Assembly (NCBI RefSeq): GCF_039541115.1
Contig: NZ_BAABFP010000005.1
Coordinates: forward strand, 418,447 to 482,446
Origin: Angustibacter luteus
GTDB taxonomy: Bacteria > Actinomycetota > Actinomycetes > Actinomycetales > Angustibacteraceae
Reading direction: 5' to 3'
DNA length: 64,000 nt
Part shown: piece after piece, positions 59,826 to 64,000 of the stretch
Numbering within the stretch: position 1 is the first letter of the stretch
Layout: every line of letters begins with the position of its first letter
Program-made: the position numbers and the translations under genes
Notes under the pieces: model-generated
What the model saw: only the letters and a program-made list of their open reading frames with translations
The model's database searches: none
What the model was told of the DNA's origin: nothing

Positions 59826-62003
59826 ATGTTTGCAGCCCTGGGTCGCCTGGTCTCTCGTCGTCCGTGGTTCGTGGTGCTGGCTTGGGTGATCGCGGCCGTC
59901 GCGATCATCGCCACCGCGCCGAAGCTCTCGTCGACCACCGACGAGTCGGAGTTCCTGCCGAGCCACTACGAGTCGATCCAGGCCATCAACCTGCAGGCCA
60001 AGGCCTTCCCCAGCCAGAACCAGACCGGCGCGATCCTCGTGTTCGACCGCAAGGACGGCCAGCCGCTCACGGACGCCGACTCCGCCACGGTCGCGGACGT
60101 CAGCAAGCAGCTCGACGCCAAGCTGGACCCGCCGTTCGAGGGCGTCGTCGTGCAGCCGCCCTCACAGAACAAGGAGGTCCAGCTCGCCGTCGTCGGGCTC
60201 GAGAAGGGGGCGAACGGCTACGACCAGCAGGCGATGGACGCCGTGAAGTCGCTGCGCTCGGACCTCAAGGAGCTCACCGCGGACACGGACCTGCGGGCCG
60301 GCGTGACCGGGCCGGCGGCGCAGAGCCTGGACTCCCAGGAGGCCTCCAGCAATGCGGAGGCGATCGTGGGCATCGCCACGATCCTGCTGATCCTGATCCT
60401 GCTGCTGATCATCTTCCGCAGCCCGATCATCGCGCTCATGCCGATCATCGTGATCGGCATCGTGTCGCAGGTCGCCACGGGGTTGATCGCGTTCGCCAAC
60501 AACGCGTTCGACCTGAAGGCGGACTCGTCGATCCAGGTCATCCTCATCGTGGTCCTCTACGGCATCGGCACCGACTACATCCTGTTCTTCCTGTTCCGGT
60601 ACCGGGAACGGCTCCGCGAGGGGGAGGAGAGCAAGAGCGCCGTGGCGCACGCGGTGGAGCGAGCCGGCGAGGCGATCGCCTCGGCCGGTGGCGCCGTCAT
60701 CGTCGCGTTCATGGCGCTGGTGCTGTCGTCCCTGAGCATCTTCCGATCGATCGGCCCGGCGCTGGCGATCGCCGTCGCGGTGGCCGTGCTAGCGTCGCTC
60801 ACGCTCGTCCCGGCGCTGGTGTCGCTGATGGGCACCAAGGTGTTCTGGCCGTCCAAGGCCTGGCAGAAACCGCCGAAGTCGGCCCGCTTCGGCGCGATCG
60901 GCCGGTCGCTGGGGGCGCACCCGGCGCGCTACGCGATCCTGTCCGGCGGTCTGCTGGCGGCGCTGGCCGCGTTCGCGCTGGGCTTCTCGCCGACCTTCGA
61001 CCTGTCCGACACCGGTGTGCCGAAGACCGCCGAGTCGTCGGTGGCGACCCAGACCCTGCAGAAGGGCCTGCCGTCGGGTGCCACGGACCCGACGGTCGTC
61101 ATGCTGCGCTCGACCGACGGTTCGCAGCTGACCCCCGACGAGCTGAGCGCCTTCTCGGCGGACCTGTCCGGGGCGGAGGGGGTCGCCTCAGTCGGTCCTG
61201 TCCCGTCGGCCCAGACCGGAACGCTGTCGCCGGACGGGACGACGGCGATGTTCACCGCTGTGCTCGACCACGACCCGTCGTCCGACGAGGCGCTGGCCGA
61301 CCTGCGCGGACCCATCCGGACCACCGCCCACCAGGCTGCACCGGACGGCACGCAGGCGCTGGTCGGCGGGACGACGTCCGTGTACGTGGACCTGAAGGCC
61401 GCGATGAACCGGGACTACTCGATCGTCTTCCCGGTCGCGGCTCTCGTGATCATGCTGATCCTGGCACTGCTGCTGCGCAGCCTGGTCGCGCCGGTGTACC
61501 TGATGCTCTCGGTCGGTCTCGGCTTCGGGGCCACGCTGGGAGCGGCGGTGATCGTGTTCCAGCACCTCGGCGGACGCACGGGCCTGATCTTCCTGCTGCC
61601 CATCTACATCTACCTGTTCGTCGTCGCCCTGGGCACCGACTACAACATCCTGATGATCGCCCGGCTTCGCGAGGAGGCCCGGGCAGGCCGCGACCCGAGG
61701 GCGGCCGCGGCGGCAGCCGTCCAGTACGCGGGGCCGACCGTGGCCGCCGCCGGGCTGATCCTGGGCGGCACGTTCGCCTCGCTGATGCTGGGCGGCAACG
61801 CGCTGCTGACGTCCATGGGCTTCGCGATCTCCTTCGGCATCCTCGTGTCGGCGTTCGTCATGGCCATGTTCTTCACGCCGTCCCTGACCGCCCTCATCGG
61901 GCACGCCGCCTGGTGGCCCGGCCACGGCGACGAGACGGCGGCGCAGCACGACGCCCGCGTCGCGGGGGACCAGCAGGCCCTCTCCGGCGCCGAGCAGAGC
62001 TGA
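59826..62003 (+). CDS. MMPL family transporter
   Basis: A 725-residue RND-type exporter of the MMPL family. Helix 1 is near residues 12-32; two six-helix clusters are separated by two outer loops (about 35-170 and 395-530). The proton-relay Asp-Tyr pairs are visible in GIGTDYILFFLFRYRE and LGTDYNILMIARLRE. Substrates of relatives include lipids and drugs. TAGCGT ends seven bases before the ATG, suggesting leaderless transcription. It is followed after 15 bases by a small membrane gene. Confidence 0.94.
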   Translation: MFAALGRLVSRRPWFVVLAWVIAAVAIIATAPKLSSTTDESEFLPSHYESIQAINLQAKAFPSQNQTGAILVFDRKDGQPLTDADSATVADVSKQLDAKLDPPFEGVVVQPPSQNKEVQLAVVGLEKGANGYDQQAMDAVKSLRSDLKELTADTDLRAGVTGPAAQSLDSQEASSNAEAIVGIATILLILILLLIIFRSPIIALMPIIVIGIVSQVATGLIAFANNAFDLKADSSIQVILIVVLYGIGTDYILFFLFRYRERLREGEESKSAVAHAVERAGEAIASAGGAVIVAFMALVLSSLSIFRSIGPALAIAVAVAVLASLTLVPALVSLMGTKVFWPSKAWQKPPKSARFGAIGRSLGAHPARYAILSGGLLAALAAFALGFSPTFDLSDTGVPKTAESSVATQTLQKGLPSGATDPTVVMLRSTDGSQLTPDELSAFSADLSGAEGVASVGPVPSAQTGTLSPDGTTAMFTAVLDHDPSSDEALADLRGPIRTTAHQAAPDGTQALVGGTTSVYVDLKAAMNRDYSIVFPVAALVIMLILALLLRSLVAPVYLMLSVGLGFGATLGAAVIVFQHLGGRTGLIFLLPIYIYLFVVALGTDYNILMIARLREEARAGRDPRAAAAAAVQYAGPTVAAAGLILGGTFASLMLGGNALLTSMGFAISFGILVSAFVMAMFFTPSLTALIGHAAWWPGHGDETAAQHDARVAGDQQALSGAEQS

Positions 62004-62018
62004 TCGGGGACCGGCACC

Positions 62019-62498
62019 GTGGAGGCGTTCGTCGCGTGGTGCGGGTTCTTCGGCGCCTGGTTGCTGGTGGCCGGCCCGATCTACCAGGCGGCCCTAGAGC
62101 TCCAGGAGCAGGACCTCGAACGGGACCGGATCCACGACGTCAGCCAGGCCGTGCCCAAGCCGCCGCAGGTGTCGGTCTGGTGGTGGCTGGTGCCACCGGT
62201 CCGGTACGTGCTGCACCACAAGCAGGAAGAGCGCTACCGGCAGGCGGTACTGCGGGCGCTGAGCGCAGAGGACCGCGAGGCGTTCGTGCAGTTCGTGAAC
62301 AAGGCCACGGGCTGGTTCCTGGTCGCCGGCGGCGCGTCGCTGCTGGCGCTGAAGGAGACGTGGGAGCTGCGCGAGCACTACGAGTGGCCGGTCGCCGCCT
62401 TCTGGGTGCTCGCCGCGGTCATGGCGGTGCTGGCCGCCAGCTACACGGTCGGGCGGATCCAGCGCACCGAGCGGATGCTGGCTCGCTCCACGGGCTGA
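62019..62498 (+). CDS. small membrane protein of unknown function
   Basis: A 159-residue protein not recognised. It has one hydrophobic helix at the start (AWCGFFGAWLLVAGPIY), a charged middle with WWWLVPPVRYVLHHKQEERYRQ, and two helices in the C-terminal third (FLVAGGASLLAL and AAFWVLAAVMAVLAASYTV). GGGGA lies upstream of the GTG. Only 15 bases separate it from the MMPL gene, so they may be co-transcribed and functionally linked. Confidence 0.7.
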   Translation: MEAFVAWCGFFGAWLLVAGPIYQAALELQEQDLERDRIHDVSQAVPKPPQVSVWWWLVPPVRYVLHHKQEERYRQAVLRALSAEDREAFVQFVNKATGWFLVAGGASLLALKETWELREHYEWPVAAFWVLAAVMAVLAASYTVGRIQRTERMLARSTG

Positions 62499-62506
62499 TC
62501 CCTTTC

Positions 62507-62523
62507 TGCAACTGATGGTTGCG
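62507..62523 (+). promoter_or_regulatory. operator dyad 1 (ArsR type)
   Basis: tgcaac-tgatg-gttgcg, an imperfect dyad with 5-bp arms gcaac/gttgc. It overlaps the -35 box of the promoter at 62519 and matches the second dyad at 62551. Confidence 0.75.
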
Positions 62524-62547
62524 CGTCCGTCGAGGATCGGCTAACGT
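62519..62547 (+). promoter_or_regulatory. promoter of the SRPBCC-ArsR operon
   Basis: TTGCGC (62519-62524) and TAACGT (62542-62547) with a 17-base spacer. Two gcaac-N5-gttgc dyads flank it, so repressor binding would block RNA polymerase. Confidence 0.7.
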
Positions 62548-62550
62548 CAC

Positions 62551-62569
62551 CTGCAACCAAACGTTGCAG
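62551..62569 (+). promoter_or_regulatory. operator dyad 2 (ArsR type)
   Basis: ctgcaac-caaac-gttgcag, a perfect dyad with 7-bp arms just downstream of the -10 box and overlapping the likely transcription start. It matches dyad 1 in sequence and spacing. Confidence 0.8.
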
Positions 62570-62581
62570 AAGGTGGCGAGC

Positions 62582-63049
62582 ATGGAACACGGAACGATCG
62601 AGCGAGAGATCCACATCGACGCCTCACCGGAGGTCGTCTTCGACGTGGTGAGCAGCCCAGAGCACCTGCGCGAGTGGTGGCCGGACGAGGCGGAGTACCC
62701 GGCGGTGCCCGGGGGAGCAGGGCGCATCGGCTTCGGGGACTTCTCGCAGGGCGAGGGCACCTGGGTGCAGTTCGTCGTCGTCGACGCCGAGCCGCCCCGG
62801 CTGTTCTCGTTCCGGTGGACCCATGACGAGGGGGAGTCGGCCACGCCGAGCAACTCGCTCCTCGTCGTCTTCACGCTCGAGCCCGTCGCCGGCGGCGGGA
62901 CGCTGCTGCGGATGACCGAGAGCGGCTTCCGTCAGCGGGGCTGGGACGAGGCGAAGGTCATCGCCCAGCACGCCGACCACGTCAGCGGCTGGGACCACTT
63001 CCTGTCCCGCCTGCCGGCGTACGCCGCACAGGTCGGCGCGCGCACGTGA
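62582..63049 (+). CDS. SRPBCC (AHSA1-like) protein
   Basis: A 155-residue SRPBCC/START-like protein: IEREIHIDASPEVVFDVVSSPEHLREWWPDE at the start (key: ASPEVVFDVVS and LREWW), RLFSFRW and a C-terminal GWDHFLSRLPAY. Such proteins bind a hydrophobic ligand in an internal cavity. It leads an operon with an ArsR regulator and a second SRPBCC gene, behind a promoter with two operator dyads. The stop overlaps the ArsR start (GTGA). Confidence 0.9.
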   Translation: MEHGTIEREIHIDASPEVVFDVVSSPEHLREWWPDEAEYPAVPGGAGRIGFGDFSQGEGTWVQFVVVDAEPPRLFSFRWTHDEGESATPSNSLLVVFTLEPVAGGGTLLRMTESGFRQRGWDEAKVIAQHADHVSGWDHFLSRLPAYAAQVGART

Positions 63050-63393
63050 GCGTGCTCGTCGACGACGACCTCTGGTCCGCGGTGGGGGACCCGACGCGTC
63101 GCCGGATGCTCGACCAGCTGCTGAGCGACGGCAGCGGGACGGCGACCAGCCTGAGCGAGCACCTGCCGGTGACCCGTCAGGCGGTGTCCAAGCACCTCGT
63201 CGTCCTGGACCGGGTCGGCCTGGTGCACGCCACCACCGCCGGTCGCGAGCGGCAGTACCGCGTCGACCCGGCGCAGCTGGCCCGGGCCGTCGCGCAGCTC
63301 GCCGACGTCGGGGCCACCTGGGACACCCGCCTGCAGCGCATCAAGCGGATCGCGGAGACGATCCAGCGCGGCAACACCGAGACCGACAAGTAG
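63046..63393 (+). CDS. ArsR-family transcriptional regulator
   Basis: A 115-residue winged-helix regulator: VGDPTRRRMLDQLLS, SLSEHLPVTRQAVSKHLVVLDRVGLV (recognition helix) and GRERQYRVDP wing. No metal-binding cysteines, so it probably senses something other than metal. The dyads at 62507-62523 and 62551-62569 upstream of the operon are likely its operators, making it an autorepressor. Pairing of such ArsR proteins with AHSA1-like SRPBCC genes is common. Confidence 0.93.
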   Translation: MSVLVDDDLWSAVGDPTRRRMLDQLLSDGSGTATSLSEHLPVTRQAVSKHLVVLDRVGLVHATTAGRERQYRVDPAQLARAVAQLADVGATWDTRLQRIKRIAETIQRGNTETDK

Positions 63394-63408
63394 AGAAGGG
63401 AGACGGCT

Positions 63409-63852
63409 ATGGCAGACATCCTGCACCGCATCGGCGTCGAGCAGTCCTCGCCGAAGGAGGTGTACGACGCGCTCACCACCCTGGAGGGACTGTCCGGTTG
63501 GTGGACGGAGAAGACGACGGGAGAGACCGCCGTCGGCGGCGTGATCGAGTTCCGGTTCACCCCGGGCGACATCTCCATGAAGGTCGTGGACCTCGACCCC
63601 GGCCGGCTCGTCCGGTGGGAGGTCGTAGACGGGGCGCCGGAGTGGATCGGCACCACGGTCGAGTTCGACCTGCGCCAGGAGGGCGACTACACGATCGTGA
63701 TGTTCAAGCACGAGGGCTGGCGCGAGCCGGTCGAGTTCATGCACCACTGCAGCACCAAGTGGGCCACGTACCTGATGAGCCTCAAGCAGCTGGTCGAGAG
63801 CGGGGACGGTGCTCCGGATCCGCGCGACCAGTGGATCAGCGACTGGCACTGA
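63409..63852 (+). CDS. SRPBCC (AHSA1-like) protein
   Basis: A 147-residue SRPBCC protein: SSPKEVYDALTTLEGLSGWWTEKT near the start, a VGGVIEFRFTPGD segment, VDGAPEWIGTTVEFDLRQEG and a final WATYLMSLKQLVE. GGGAG lies 7 bases before the ATG. It is 15 bases after the ArsR gene, so in the same operon. Its sequence differs from the first SRPBCC protein, so they are not a recent duplication. Confidence 0.9.
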   Translation: MADILHRIGVEQSSPKEVYDALTTLEGLSGWWTEKTTGETAVGGVIEFRFTPGDISMKVVDLDPGRLVRWEVVDGAPEWIGTTVEFDLRQEGDYTIVMFKHEGWREPVEFMHHCSTKWATYLMSLKQLVESGDGAPDPRDQWISDWH

Positions 63853-63892
63853 GCGGGGAGGGCTGGTCGGTGCTCACCTTCGCCGGAATGAC

Positions 63893-63906
63893 ATAATGTT
63901 CATTAT
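63893..63906. promoter_or_regulatory. AT-rich palindrome after the SRPBCC operon
   Basis: ataatg-tt-cattat, an AT-rich dyad in a very GC-rich setting. It could be an operator and promoter element for a gene beyond the right window edge. A second short dyad, ggcg-tta-cgcc, follows at 63908-63918. Confidence 0.45.
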
Positions 63907-63952
63907 CGGCGTTACGCCAGGCGCACCACGGCTCACTTCCGGCCCCGTTCCC

Positions 63953-63998
63953 GATCGTGGCAACCTCGCACCGTCCGTGATGCGAGGTTGCCACGATC
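63953..63998. terminator. perfect 18-bp inverted repeat at the window end
   Basis: gatcgtggcaacctcgca (63953-63970) and tgcgaggttgccacgatc (63981-63998) are perfectly complementary with a 10-base loop. There is no visible T-run because the window ends. It is probably a terminator, perhaps for a convergent gene to the right. Confidence 0.65.
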
Positions 63999-64000
63999 TG

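Noticed and set aside
60162-60650. Minus-strand open frame inside the MMPL gene rich in Asp, Arg and His
   Set aside because: A shadow of the MMPL coding sequence, with no start signal and no recognisable domain.

Overview
This is a gene-dense, very GC-rich stretch of an actinobacterial chromosome. Three things point there: frequent GTG starts and 4-base ATGA/GTGA overlaps; the order pgsA-like, DUF881, sbp, DUF881, gcvH, FHA protein, MerR, DUF151, MerR, gcvP, which matches the Mycobacterium tuberculosis Rv1822-Rv1832 neighbourhood; and a trp block carrying the actinobacterial Trp-associated membrane protein and an HGxxxAAW protein. Genus cannot be fixed from the sequence. No insertion sequences, phage genes, rRNA genes or CRISPR arrays were seen, and no gap exceeds about 270 bases.

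1-14710, accessory catabolism. A translationally coupled operon encodes a three-subunit molybdenum hydroxylase of the CO-dehydrogenase-like form II type (FAD subunit cut by the window edge, 2Fe-2S subunit, molybdopterin subunit), a CoxG-like protein, a nitrilase-superfamily hydrolase and the two subunits of an ATP-dependent hydantoinase/oxoprolinase. After three unrelated small genes come a family III CoA-transferase, a carbamate kinase and a barbiturase/cyanuric-acid-hydrolase family ring-opening enzyme. Together these suggest oxidation and hydrolytic opening of an N-heterocycle (pyrimidine, barbiturate or hydantoin type) with recovery of ATP and an acyl-CoA. The substrate is inferred.

14814-28249, histidine and tryptophan synthesis. 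hisF is separated from hisI by an asymmetric heterodimeric ABC exporter and small DinB-type genes. hisI, trpE, a membrane protein, small membrane genes, trpC, trpB, trpA and lgt then run in one direction.

28393-36064, central metabolism: gltB and gltD (glutamate synthase), pyruvate kinase, a strong bidirectional terminator, and tRNA-Pro(GGG) on the minus strand.

36188-45189, conserved actinobacterial block. It includes the glycine cleavage proteins GcvH and GcvP (GcvP behind a glycine riboswitch), the GarA/OdhI-like FHA regulator and an FtsR-like MerR regulator.

45293-64000, mixed accessory and housekeeping genes: two tandem secreted snapalysin-type metalloproteases with related leaders and an inverted repeat element, SbcC/SbcD nuclease, a GCS2 ligase, a RES-type toxin-antitoxin pair, a histidine phosphatase, an SMP-30-like protein, AlkD-like repair protein, an MMPL transporter, and an ArsR/SRPBCC operon with a clear promoter and two matching dyad operators. 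The window ends with a perfect 18-bp hairpin.
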